A stretch of 64,000 nucleotides of DNA, taken from the NCBI GenBank assembly GCA_934045905.1, contig OW203766.1, positions 24,980,309-25,044,308 on the forward strand. The letters are read 5' to 3'. The stretch comes from Leuctra nigra (lineage: Eukaryota > Arthropoda > Insecta > Plecoptera > Leuctridae). The stretch's first letter is position 1; each line of letters starts with the position of its first letter. A program made the translations under genes and the position numbers. The notes under the pieces were generated by a model that did not search any database, was not told the origin of the DNA, and saw nothing but the letters and a program-made list of their open reading frames with translations. Shown here piece by piece: positions 10,701 to 22,200 of the stretch.

Positions 10701-12197
10701 CTGGAATGTGATTTCGTGAAGTGTTAAGACGACATGTGTTAAATGACCGATAACCTACATACAATTAGTCACCTGCATTCCACTCTGCTTTCCACCGTGA
10801 ACTCTGATAAAGTAAAATAACTGAAGGAGTCACTGCTTTTTGCGATATGTTTGGAATTTCCGGTGTTGGCGCCAAATCTAACGCGGTTACTTGGCAGTAT
10901 GTCAATAGTTCGTGACATAACTTTGTCAAATTGCTCATTCCTTACGATATTTGTGTTCGTAGTAACATAGTATAGGCTGACATTTTGATGAGCATTTGCG
11001 AATAACTAACTCATTTGAGTGACTTCTGAAACAAGAATGCGGGATTTTTATTACGAAGGCTTTAGAAAATGAATTTTATATTATGCGTTGCTTTGTGTTT
11101 TTGTGTATAGTTTTAAACGATATCTTGGCATTTTAAAATTTAAATACTCACTATGGTCGGAGCAGGCAAAGATGAACCTGCTCTAGCAAGGGCCCCGACC
11201 GTATACTATCATACTTTATTTCCCTCAGTGGGCGGCCCTCAAAGTTGCGATGGCTAAACAAATTTTTTTATATTTGTACATGAGAGGTAGAAGGGTGAAA
11301 GTCAATTTTATCGATTTTGCATTGCACTCTTTTGGAATGAAACGCACAAATGCAATTGCCAATTACAAATATAGTAATGGTTAGTCTAAGGTATAGAGTT
11401 GAATTTTTCTCTTACACAATGACTCATGTACCAATGAGGCAGAATTACTGGTTTCTTAGCTCACCTCAAGAATCACTGAAAATGGACATCTGCTCTTCTA
11501 CCTCTGAGGTACAGATATAAAGTCGTGTGGGTCATATAGGTAGCAAATTAAGCATTTTATGACAATAATTGATTAATTTCTAGTTTCTACTGATCTAGTA
11601 TCATATTTTTTTTATATATATTTTTGCTTATGTGTTAAGAAGTTGTCTTTATTGAATTCTTCAATATTTTTGTAATGATCCTAAAAGTTTTTTTTTATTA
11701 TTATTATTTTTATTTTTTTAGAGGAAATGAATGAATTAACTTTTCCTTCTGCGCACTGTGCAGGAAGGGAGCAATAATGCTACCCGCATTGCTCTGCCCC
11801 ACCGCCACCTGGTGTCGCTGTGAGGCAACACTCACAGCCTTGTGTAGACCACTGTCAAGCTCAGCGCCATTATCACCCGGCACAACTACTTCTGGTTTAG
11901 ATAACACGAAACCTGATCAATCAGAACTCACGTGATGCGTTAAAGAGGTACGTCAATTACCAGGCAAAGTGTTATCGGTTTAAAACATTTTTATAGGAAG
12001 TTACATTATAGAGTGTTGGGATTTACTCTTCCGTGATTATGTGCTTAATGAGTCCAGTTTCCTAGTAGGGGGGCGAAACATTGGGTGACCAATCGTCCAG
12101 GGAAACAAATATATAGACCTATGTGAATTATATGAAATATGATTTTATCTGATGACCTCAGATGGGGTGATGATTAAATACCAACTGCAAATTGAAA
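10701..12197. other. unassigned DNA with one structured hairpin
   Basis: No gene is supported. A nested inverted repeat lies at 11153-11203 (separate entry). A moderately GC-rich patch lies at about 11745-11890; its minus-strand open frame of 65 codons ends in AT-rich DNA and matches nothing I know. Confidence 0.55.
11153..11203. other. two-part hairpin, possible structured RNA
   Basis: Outer arms ATGGTCGG and CCGACCGT pair fully with one G-T wobble. Inside them GAGCAGG and CCTGCTC form a second perfect 7-bp stem with a 10-nt loop. A stacked hairpin of this kind could be a small structured RNA or the end of a transposon. I recognise no family. A Pol III stop does not follow directly. Confidence 0.3.
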
Positions 12198-12275
12198 AGA
12201 TTTGCCAACTCTGGGATTCGAACCCACGTCCCTGAATTGCCGGTCCAGTGCTCTGACTACTTAGATAGCTAGGTA
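12198..12275 (-). repeat. tRNA-like pseudogene or SINE head
   Basis: The minus strand shows a D-arm-like GCTATCTAAGTAGTCAGAGC and an anticodon-like stem CTGGA/TTCAG with loop CCGGCAA. A perfect T arm with TTCGAAT between GTGGG and CCCAG follows. The loop carries C where the invariant U33 should be, and the 5' arm does not pair with the 3' AGTTGGC, so it is not a working tRNA. It is the most tRNA-like of the SINE-type fragments here. Confidence 0.55.
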
Positions 12276-12478
12276 TTTTCAGGATTAGATTCAATTTGTA
12301 TAAATATTTTAAATAATTTTCTATCTTGTCATCAATTATTGCCTTTTTTGGATAAAATAACTACCTACTTTCTCATAAATTAATAAGGGGTAATTTGTGT
12401 TCTAGATGAATGCGATTTTATAATGGCATTGATCCTGTTTTGCAAAATTTGCAAATTTTGGGTCAAATCTCAGGGTTG

Positions 12479-13803
12479 TAATTGAGCGAGCGAAGCGAGC
12501 GTCTCCATTTGGCTCTTTTGGCACGGACCTCTGTTTTTTTTTTTGTTTGTTTTTTTTTTCTGTTACTGACGATATACAGGTCAGAGTTTTTCTTCGATCG
12601 AGCTGAAATTTTGCACACATGTACGTAACATTTCTGATTGTTGCAGACCCTAATTTTTTTGAAATCCATTGATTGGTTCAAATTTAAAAAAAATTAACTT
12701 TCGATTGGTTGTTTTGATCAAATTGAAATTTTGACAAGTCATTACCCCCAACATTGTACCCAATCAAACAAAGTTTCAGCCAAATCCTCCCATTGGTTAA
12801 AATTTAAAACCATCTTTCCTGTGTTTTTAGAAATTTAAACTATAACCGATTGAACGATCAACTTATAACTTCGCATGATGGTTGGGTCCAACATTATCTG
12901 CATTTTTGACAATTTTCATACTAATCTGTGTTTAAATCCAAACGTTATTGACATTTTACGGACTATTAGCGTGTTGGCTGTCAAATTCACGGCGACTTCG
13001 ACTCTTCAGTTCAAGGCAAGGTAGTTAGAGCAGAAACTTTCAAACGCAAATGAAACTGATAATGACCGTTCAACAGTCGATCTGATATTGTGTAGACACA
13101 CTTATATCATATGAGTGGTCTCAGGTATATTTTTTGAAGGAGATCCTGTGATTTTTGAAAATTAACACGGAACAGTTCAATCATAAAGGTTCAATTGATC
13201 AACTTAAAGCTTTGCATGGTTATTTGGACCAATATTTTAGGAATGTTTTGAGATTTCTATACAAATCTGTGGCGAAATTTTAGAATTATTGGCTTTTAAT
13301 GACATTTTCGATAGACAGAATTTCGGTTCGAGGTGTTGCGCGTATCCGTGCTCGCTCATCAACGCGTTACTCAGATTCATTGGTTAAAATTTAAATAAAT
13401 ATCTCCTGATAGGCTGAAAAATGAAAACGGTCTTCGATAATTCTGATCAAACTCATATTTTGCATGATCATTAAGACCAATATTGTCTCTTATTTTACAA
13501 AATTTCATCCCAATCAGTTAAGAACGTATGAAGTTATTTACATTTTTAATATCTGTCAGTAATGAAGTATCGAAATGAATGTTTTCCAGTGCCAATTGAA
13601 AATTGATTCTGATTTGCTTTATGAACCAGGTGCTTAGATGCTATTTTAAAGTTTCGATGAAAAGCATACACTTTTAAGTTGATATCATAATCAATTCCAT
13701 ATGGATGTATATGTTTTCTGTGCGTTGTGTACGCATTTCCGGTTCGAGAATTTGCACGTACCCGTGCTCGCTCATCAACGCGTTACACTGAGCGTTTTCC
13801 TAG
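12479..13803 (+). mobile_element. 0.9-kb non-autonomous repeat plus truncated second unit
   Basis: The element starts with TTGAGCGAGCGAAGCGAGCG and runs as an AT-rich non-coding body. A first unit ends at 13370 in CTCGCTCATCAACGCGTTAC. A second, 5'-truncated and diverged unit follows at 13371-13803 and ends in the same signature plus ACTGAGCGTTTTCCTAG. A close copy lies inverted at 46737-47664; long blocks such as GGCTGTCAAATT and TTATTGACATTTTACGGAC are shared. The last 30 bases can form an AACGC/GCGTT hairpin just before CTAG. That resembles a Helitron 3' end, but I do not see the expected 5' TC. It encodes no protein, so it must be non-autonomous or a relic. Confidence 0.75.
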
Positions 13804-16800
13804 TTATGTTTTAAACACATACTTTATGAGTGACTCACACTCTTTAGAGAGTGATTTATTTAATGAAACCGTCAAATCTCTTGAACTTTCTTTTATCTGA
13901 AAATCTCGATTCCATTTTATTTTGAATATTACATGTTCTTACGCACACAAAATGTACTTTTAAGTGAGCATGTACGGTATATAGCTAAATATTTAAACTA
14001 TATCACCATTCACGCATTTAAAAAGTCGTAGGCATAAAGTTAGTAATGCTTAAAATTACATGTAACGCATAAAATTGAGTAACTGTGACTCCATTGAATT
14101 CTATCCCAAAGCATCAACATTAACTAACCATCTCTTCCGTGTTTCGATAACTTAATGGCCTTCCAACTTCCAAATACTTACAATAAATCTACTTTATTAT
14201 GCCACACCGAATGAGAAGCCTATGAGATGAGGTCATTAGCTTGGGGCCCCACTAGAAGGTGTTATTAGAAATAACAGCAACAATTAATACCAACATTGAT
14301 GTACAACAATGGCAATGGGGATGAGGCCCTAGAGAGAGGGTTATTTGGCCCACAATGTAGCCTCGGTGGTTTCAATTTGAACCATTTCATAATAATAATA
14401 ATATAAGGGTTGGGGGTAGTTAGTGGTTAGTGGTCTATTATAGTACGCAATAATTTTCTATTGTCTACTTTACGCAGTATATCACGGGCTTTTGCTTGGA
14501 GTTGGAGAGTGGAATATTGTGTTGCAATTCAAATGGAATTGTGAGGTAAGTAGACTGAAAATAAACAAGTCGTTGCATACAAGTTGGTTAATATTACTAT
14601 ACTTATTTATATATTTTTTTTGTTGAATTTTAATATTGAAACCACAATAAAGAATTATCATTCTATGCAAATAATTAGTAAATAATTTTGTTTGGTTGAA
14701 TTTCAATTTTGAAAACGCAAAAAATTATACTTAGTTATTTTGTTTCACGTTCTATAATCTCTCATCCGAAATTTTATTTTCCAATCATTTAAATTATTTA
14801 ACATAAATTTTGCGTGATAAAATGACGGAAATTTTCTTGACATCATTTTATGTGAAGTTGTGTTTTACAGTAGATCAAAGTCTAATCTTTATTTCCGGTG
14901 ATGAAGCAAAATTATGCAATTAATATATGACTTTTACCTAATCCTTGATTATCGATTCCAGGCATTAGTTTAATTAGTCTAGAGGGAGGCTCTTTTAGGG
15001 GGTTCACTATCCCTCTAATATGCAGTTGAAAAATAGAAGGATCTGTTACATTTTTATTCCTGTATTGTAAATAGGGGTGGATCGGGTTCCTAAGCGAGCA
15101 GGGGGAGGGGGCAACCCCCCCCCCTACCCCCAGGGGAATCCTACTCTAATAAGCTTCGGATTTCATCGAGGATTAAATCTCGTTTTCGTTTTCCATGAAA
15201 ATGCGTGTTTTTCACCCCGAGTTTCCCTAATTCTTCCCCGAAGAGGAGTCGAGATTATTGCCGGGTCCGGTCTGCTCACTCAACTGTGAAGGTCCTCAAG
15301 GGGGGGGGGGTCAAAAGTGATTCACAACTAAATGAAATATGGGGATTTAATTCAAGGGGCTGAGTTCTCAAAACCAAATTTTCAAAATTGAATAATTTCA
15401 AACTATTATTTTCTTGAAATTTACTGATAGGTATTCATTCAAAAATACACAATCTGAAATTTTATATTTTATTATAAACTAGTATTACATTTCTCGATTT
15501 CTACTTCGTTTTATTTCAATAAAAAATTGCCTCCTTTTGGATCACTATGCAATACTAATTCTATTACTCGTAATTTCACTATGATTGGTCAATTACGATC
15601 GAAGAGGTGGTCACGTGTCATCATTATGGGCTTCCGACTCAATACAAAATGGTTCGTAAAATCACAAAAATTTGAAATGAGTAAGGTAATCAGAGGAGAT
15701 CCATTATCTGACTCTAATGGGCTTGTAAGCTCTGTAATTATAAGAAAAGCTAACAAAATGTGGGATTAATAAACTTTATAAAACAGATTAAACTCTTTCT
15801 TGCGCTCATCGGCGTCTTCAAAGTGCGAAGTTTTACTTTTAAATAAGCGGCGTTATCAATTAAAAATTCCAGAAAAGTGTTATTTTAAAAGCATCTTAGC
15901 TTAATAATTAGCACGGCCAAAATTTAAGTTGTGATAAATATTTTATAGAAGCGAATCTACAATAAAATATTCATCAGAATAAAAGTTTCTGTTAGCAACT
16001 TTACCAGAATCTGCTGACCAATTATTCTCTCTGCTTCTCCTGATGTGGAAATTGGGAAAATCCATAAATATAATTTTTCATAAACGTAGATTGCCATGTT
16101 ATTAAAATGTAGATAGGCTATACTCCGAGGAAATTTCTGAAGATAAATTTCCTAAAAATCTGGAGAAAATAGATTACGTCTATTTCTGGAGTACCCAAAC
16201 CCAATAAATGGTAACACCAAAACTTCTAAAATTGATTGATGTATACGTATAATCTCGAGGCCAAGTTGAACCAATTCGTCGAATTTCGATACACATATTT
16301 TATTTAGCCGTTGGTGAGAGTTTCATAGGTTGAATAAAAAAATGCATAAACTGTTATTGTAAATAATGAAACAAGAGCAATTAAACATTTTCTTGAAAAT
16401 TACCTTATAGGTCTACAGCACGTCTAACATCCGTGTATTCTAGAATATACCCAACGGGGCCAAAACATGTAATATTATTTCTCGAGTGAGATTCTAAACG
16501 TCACAGCAAAGGACGTGAATAAGTATAACGACCTCCGTGCGACATGGAACCCCACATATGTAGGAGCATGTTAGCAGTCGCTTGGGTGACCCTTAGGCGG
16601 GGTGAAATCCTATAAACAGTCTTGAATCACAGCCATAACTGTGATTTATCCTAGACTTGATGCCCCCTTCAGCGCGGCAGCTCCAGTCGCGTTAAGAGCG
16701 TGAGATACAGCTCGTTTCTGCATTGGATGGATCATGAGCTCAGTTTGTCTTGTTTTATAATTAATACAAATGAAAGAAGTTTTCAAAAATTCCAGAATAA

Positions 16801-17353
16801 AAGGAGATATATAAAACAAAATCATGAATGATACAGATTTCTATTTTTATGTATTAAAATCATGAAAAAGGGAAATCTGAACAAAAGACGATTTTGGTCG
16901 TAATTTTAACCATTATGAGATTTAAATTATAGCACGCTTTATAACAAATTATTTCTGAAAATACCAATAAAGTCTGAATTTCATTATGTATTACGTTCTA
17001 GTTACAATTGATGAAATTAAATAATAACTTTTCTAGACGTATCTGACTCCCTTAAAGATGCCCCCTTCAGCCATAGACATGGGACAGCGTTAAATATCGG
17101 CGTGGATGATAATAAAATCAAATCACTATTGTTTCCTGGGGTTGAGATCTAATCGGTGACACTGGGGCTCCTTATCGGAAGTTCTCTCACCCCCTCCCTT
17201 ATCAGTGTTCAAGTGTCAAGTGTGGACGTTACTTCTTCCACCTGATAAATCAGTTAAGAGGGTGAGATTTGGTGGAGAAATAATTGTGATGTTGTTTTGG
17301 GGATGTCAGATTTAGTTGGACCTTGTGAACATCAGCAAATTGTAGCACTAAAT
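13804..17353. other. unassigned AT-rich DNA
   Basis: No gene is supported. A 10-nt C run lies at 15115-15124 and an 11-nt G run at 15300-15310. The hairpin AATCACAG/CTGTGATT lies at 16625-16646. The 14-mer GATGCCCCCTTCAG occurs at 16659-16672 and again at 17057-17070. An open frame at 15527-15769 (80 codons) has no recognisable domain. Confidence 0.6.
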
Positions 17354-17430
17354 TTTTATTTGCCAAAGTTTAATGTTTTATTTTTTTACCACTTGGTAAA
17401 ATAAAACATTTTAAACTTTGGCAAATAAAA
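17354..17430. repeat. 77-bp near-perfect hairpin (mini-foldback)
   Basis: The sequence from TTTTATTTGCCAAAG to CTTTGGCAAATAAAA is self-complementary almost throughout, with one 2-nt indel. The palindrome continues through the centre as TTTACCA-CT-TGGTAAA. It could be a minimal MITE or a pre-miRNA-sized hairpin. The perfect pairing and AT content favour a transposon relic or siRNA-type source over a microRNA. I recognise no known microRNA in it. Confidence 0.8.
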
Positions 17431-18663
17431 TACTTTTCTTCTCTTTGTTTAAGTTTTTCTTTTAAAGACCAGATGAGGGCGCAAAATGTGACAAAATATA
17501 AGAAGCTATGATGTTTCAATATTTAAAAAACCCGAATAAAAGCACAAACTTTGAATAAGAAAACGTATTTTTAAATACACATTGTTTACAGAATGTATGA
17601 ATTAGTTAAATTATAAGTTTTATTTAATTTGCTTAAAAATACCCTTCAAGAAAATCGATTAGGGGTGATTTTTCAGTGGTATGTTAATCAGTTGGAAAAC
17701 CGATCCGAAATACAATATTTTCTCTAACGAAATGAGAGAGAAAATCTCGGTGGAGGTGCCACGTTGGATGTCGACACGGCACCTCCACCAACGAAATGTC
17801 TGCAGGAATGAAATATTCCTCTAGAGATGCGAAGTCCGATTCTCTTGCATATTTCCATCTCCTCTTCACCCTTCAGAAGACACAATGAGAGATGCGAGAT
17901 ACTTTCAATTTCACATAAAAATCCTTCACATGATTTGCTTGGATAAAAATGTAAATTTACTTCGAACAAAATAAATACGTGAGAGATAAAAATAATAAAA
18001 TAGCTCACTCAGCAAAATCATTCAGCGGGAGCCAGGAATTGAGATATATACACACGCAGAAATATTCATTGAATATAGAATGAAGATATTGAAGGGGATG
18101 AAACCGAACTATTGTCAATAACTTATAAAAAAAATAATCTTCACATTTGTTAACGAGTTCAGGAATGTCTAATTTCTAGTTTGACATGGAAACAGATTGA
18201 CAAAGAGATGCAAAAGTTAGAATTAGACACAAAGCAAATTTAAAGTATAATTAAAGGGATATTGATATTAGTGATATTTAAAATTTTAAAATACGTTCAA
18301 TATTTCAGTTTTATGATAGGAAATGTAATCGTAGGCAATGAAACTAATTTTAATATTTACATCAAAAGTTGTACATTTTAAAAAAATATTGCATTCATTG
18401 CATCATTAAAAATGTAATTACTTTTTTTTAAATGTTATAATGACAGAACATATCAAAATTATACATGCGTTTGAGGATTGTGGACACCGTTTAGTTTCCT
18501 GTATCCTTTGTTTCTAAAATCATTGATGAGAAAACACATTCGCCAATTCAAAGACCGCATTGAACTCAAAACATGGTGTGAAAACAATAAAACTAAGAGG
18601 GTTTGCTTTAAGCACTAGTTTAAAACAAAAACACGAACAAAACAGACAATAAAACCTCCCAAA
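17431..18663. other. unassigned AT-rich DNA
   Basis: No gene is supported. Overlapping minus-strand open frames at 17684-18008 lie in mixed-composition DNA. Within that region GAGGTGCC(ACG) and GGCACCTCC at about 17753-17788 make a short inverted repeat around GTCGACAC. Confidence 0.55.
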
Positions 18664-18870
18664 AAGCAGGACACGTAAAAGTCAAAGAAGCGGACTGTAA
18701 TCGACTCTTCGGCGTCGTATTCTCGTAAACAATTAACAGGTCACTATCAGAAGCGTCCCGACGCTAACGGCGACGCCGGGCACTAAACGGAGTCCGACAA
18801 TGGCGCTTGGGGTGGACATGTCGTAAACCTCTTCATTGCTTCCTAGACGTCGTAAAGCGAGTTGTCACAC
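18664..18870. other. CpG-rich islet
   Basis: About 200 bp are enriched in CG, including CTTCGGCGTCGTATTC, CGTCCCGACGCTAACGGCG and TAGACGTCG. GTCCCGAC/GTCGGGAC-type words recur in the islets at 22.08 and 38.3 kb. It may be an old CpG-rich repeat or a regulatory element. No start codon context or splice site stands out. Confidence 0.35.
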
Positions 18871-21152
18871 TTAATACTTAATACTTTCATCTGTTTCATC
18901 GAGGACGATTCCACATCGACACAAAGACGTGGCGAATAGAAGCTGTGACTCATTGTTTGAGTGACATGGGATTCTGTGCGATGGAATTAATATTCTTTGG
19001 CATTACTGTATGAAGAAGGGTGGTTTCATATGATGATTATGGACAACATGCATCTCTTGCATTCCAGCAACTTTATTTTTAAGATTAATTACATAATATA
19101 CAAATTAAATAAAGCAAATTTGTAAAAAGTTTGTATCATTTTATGATTTCTTTCTAATCATTCCACTTTTTGGTAAACTATATTTAATTATGAATGCAAT
19201 TGATAGAATTTACAACAGCAGCACATCTAGATGTGATATTTTCCTAGCTCATATGAAAATGAGTACGTGATAATAGAGTTAATAGTTCGAGGTACTGAGT
19301 TTAAAAAGTACAAAGTTACATAGTGTACAGAAATACAGAAAGTACAGAATAAAAAAAGACGGTTTTACAAAAGAAAAAAAATCTTGGAAATTCAAAATAT
19401 GTGTTGTTATAACGTTGTTAGAGAACTATGGAAGTGTGCATCTAGAACTGCATGACCTATTTTAAATACTCCAGAAACCTTATGTACTAGAATACGTTGC
19501 ATCTAATGTGTTTTAAAAGCGGTTTATGTATTAGAAATATAGGTGCACCGGGAGATGCATAAGATGCACTTTTTGTCCAAACCTTCACCCTGATTGGCTA
19601 GTTCACTGGTCCACAACAATTATCATCTACACAAAGTAACGAAGCCCAATTCCATCTGAACAACCTGAATCTTTAACCCTTGGGCCCATTCCCGGGCCCG
19701 GCAAAGTAGCTGTTTGATCATCCACTAAATTTCCCTCAACAATGCCATTCTTTATTTCCCTAACTTATTGTTTACTTCCTCTTTCCAGCATTATGTTTTC
19801 TACTCACAATTCTGCTAAATCCACAAGAAAAGAAGAAAAGATTGTCGCTCTAAGTGGCTGCTCTGGATAAAATACTCTTTTACTAAAAGCAAAGATGTCA
19901 AGATAAATTTCAACTGCAATCATTCTGTTTACTTAACTCTTTTCTGAAACCGTCTGTACAATAGCTTAATAGCCATTAACATTGCTCAATGGTTCTTCAC
20001 TGATTTTAACTCAAGTTCTGTGTATACATGACGGAAAAACACCGGTGAAAATGTCCGGAAAATCTATTTTCTCTCTCAATATTTCATGGAGTAATGAAGA
20101 AGGAAATAGAGAAAGAGAGAATTATCTGTTTTCTATCGGCACTAAAAGTCTGGGGAGGATTCTAAAAGTTCAATAATTAATTTCTGTTTTTCGTTGAAGA
20201 TCTTTGACTCGCGTTCCTTCTCTTAGCTTTGTTCAATTTGGAGAATAGAAATTGCTCTCTTACAATCTATGATTAAATAATATCACCGTAAAGAGTTGCA
20301 TTATAATGGATATCTACTAATAAAACTGTAATGTCAGAAGGAACCTTATTTGAAAACAAATGGGAGAATTACTCAAACTGCAAATTGGTGGAGCTAAATT
20401 CTCTATTTGTATTAAGTTGTGCATGTTATGTCTGTTTCGGAAAAATTGGAACACGTTTAACATGGTTATTGATTATAATTTATTTTTCGGTATCCAACTT
20501 CATATTTACGAATACAAGAAGGTTTTCTTCACTACCTTCATTTCATGACTCATACTTCTAGCCAATCTTTTCTCTCTTTTTGACGGTGGGTTTATCTAAT
20601 TAGAACGGTGGTTTTATCAGCAAAGAGAAACTTGTTCAACTAACAATGAAAGAACATCATAGGTAGCTGTATATTCCAACATGATAACGCTCTGATTCAT
20701 TATTATTCTCTAACCAGAATAAATCACTATAAAATGGTTCGCAATTTTGCTGCCCACTTTGAGACCATTAAATGACGAGGCAAATCATCAATATTCGTGA
20801 TTACTTCAAATTATTCAACGTCATTTATCCGCTCATACTTTGAAAATATGATGCAAAAGGGGAGGAGAATCGCTAGTGATTTGTATTATTTGAAAACCCC
20901 AACGTAAAAGAGAATCTATGAAATATCAATTTTGAATTCAATGTGATATGGAATATTGAGTTGAGTAGGAAGAGAATTAATGATTTCTGATTGGAACCAA
21001 CGCAAAAAGCAGACTGAATTCGAGTAAAGGGAGTGAGTATTGTAAATATGAAAAGAGACGCGTAAAGATGCAAGTCATCGAAGCCACTCAAATAAGAGCA
21101 CATTGTGACGGGTGTAATAATGAGATTTGTGAACCCCCCAAGGCAGGGGCGT
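18871..21152. other. unassigned AT-rich DNA
   Basis: I see no gene. Open frames at 19982-20176 and 20331-20561 are AT-rich and not convincing. There is no transposon terminus or RNA gene that I can name. Confidence 0.6.
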
Positions 21153-21174
21153 GGGGGGGGGGGGGGGGGGGGGG
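21153..21174 (+). repeat. poly-G tract, 22 nt
   Basis: A run of 22 G follows GGCAGGGGCGT. Confidence 0.9.
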
Positions 21175-21797
21175 CTCCAGACCCGCAGGCTGCAAGTCAA
21201 TTGATCAGTCACTCCTGTAGATCATTTATCAGCCAGCAAGTGACGTAGCTGTGATCCATGTTTGAGTTGCAGGAGCATGAGCAACTGGAGTAATCAATGA
21301 GGTGATGGGACAGTTTCAGTGAGACAATTACTTGGTTTTTCACTTTGAACACCTGTGTAATACGGGGGTTATGTAACTGGACAATAAAACTGGTGGGTTT
21401 GATTGAATTGAAAAGAGAGAGGTTTCGAGAAGCGATCTATTTTCGCACCCTGAATTAATTACAAATATGGAACGGTAGAGATGTCTGCAAAAAAAACAGC
21501 AAGTCAACACGTTGAAGTGGTTTTAAATTGGCATTAGCACTTAAAAATATTTTTTACTTTGTTTTTGAGGTATGAAGACAAAAATTATTTATAATTCATA
21601 AAAGAGATCGTACAAAAAAATACTATAGATTTTCTAAAAAACAGAAACTTACTTAAAATGAAGTAATTTCATCCTATTTTAAAGAGCCTTTCCAACGTTT
21701 AACCTCAAACAAACTAAACCAACCAACCTAAAGCAAACACAAATGTCAACTAGAAGATTTCAGGCTTAAAAAGTATAATTTATTTCACCCCAAATAA

Positions 21798-21960
21798 AGT
21801 TGGTATCATTCGTCATTGAACCAAACAAACCACCACAATTAAAATCCCCCAAAAAACACAACAAATGCTCTTTACATAAACATCACATCAAGTTGGTATT
21901 CGTCCAGTCAACCAATTCACCACAATTAAAATCCCCCAGAAAAACACACCAATCGTCCTG
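21798..21960. repeat. 93-bp imperfect tandem duplication
   Basis: AGTTGGTAT begins at 21798 and again at 21891. Both copies go on through ACCACAATTAAAATCCCCCA. The copies differ at many positions and by small indels, so the duplication is older than the 71-bp one at 4 kb. A 63-codon open frame crosses it but shows no domain. Confidence 0.75.
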
Positions 21961-22066
21961 GCAACAAATGGCAGGTTGTCCAACTGTGTAGAGCAACAAT
22001 GATTAGCATAAGAGGAAGTAGCCTGGTGATTATGCCGCCATCTGGTGACGGCGGCAGTAATTAGAT

Positions 22067-22200
22067 GGGGGGGGGGGGGAGCGTCGGGACGCTAGCGACG
22101 TCGCGTGACAGTAGCGTTGCGTGTCTGCTCACTCAACCGGGGACACTCGTCTAACCACCCGACTAACTCGCCGCCGGCAGATGAGATAGAGTACAGGGTC
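22067..22200. other. poly-G run joined to CpG-rich islet
   Basis: Thirteen G (22067-22079) lead directly into a CpG-rich stretch containing GCGTCGGGACGCTAGCGACG, then GTCGCGTGAC. On the minus strand, GTTAGTCGGGTGGTTAGACG at about 22150-22169 is weakly A-box-like. It may be a SINE relic. No gene starts here. Confidence 0.4.

Noticed and set aside
12147..12170. CTGATGA core as a possible hammerhead ribozyme
   Set aside because: The required GAAA core segment and flanking stems are missing. The same holds for CTGATGA at about 34228.
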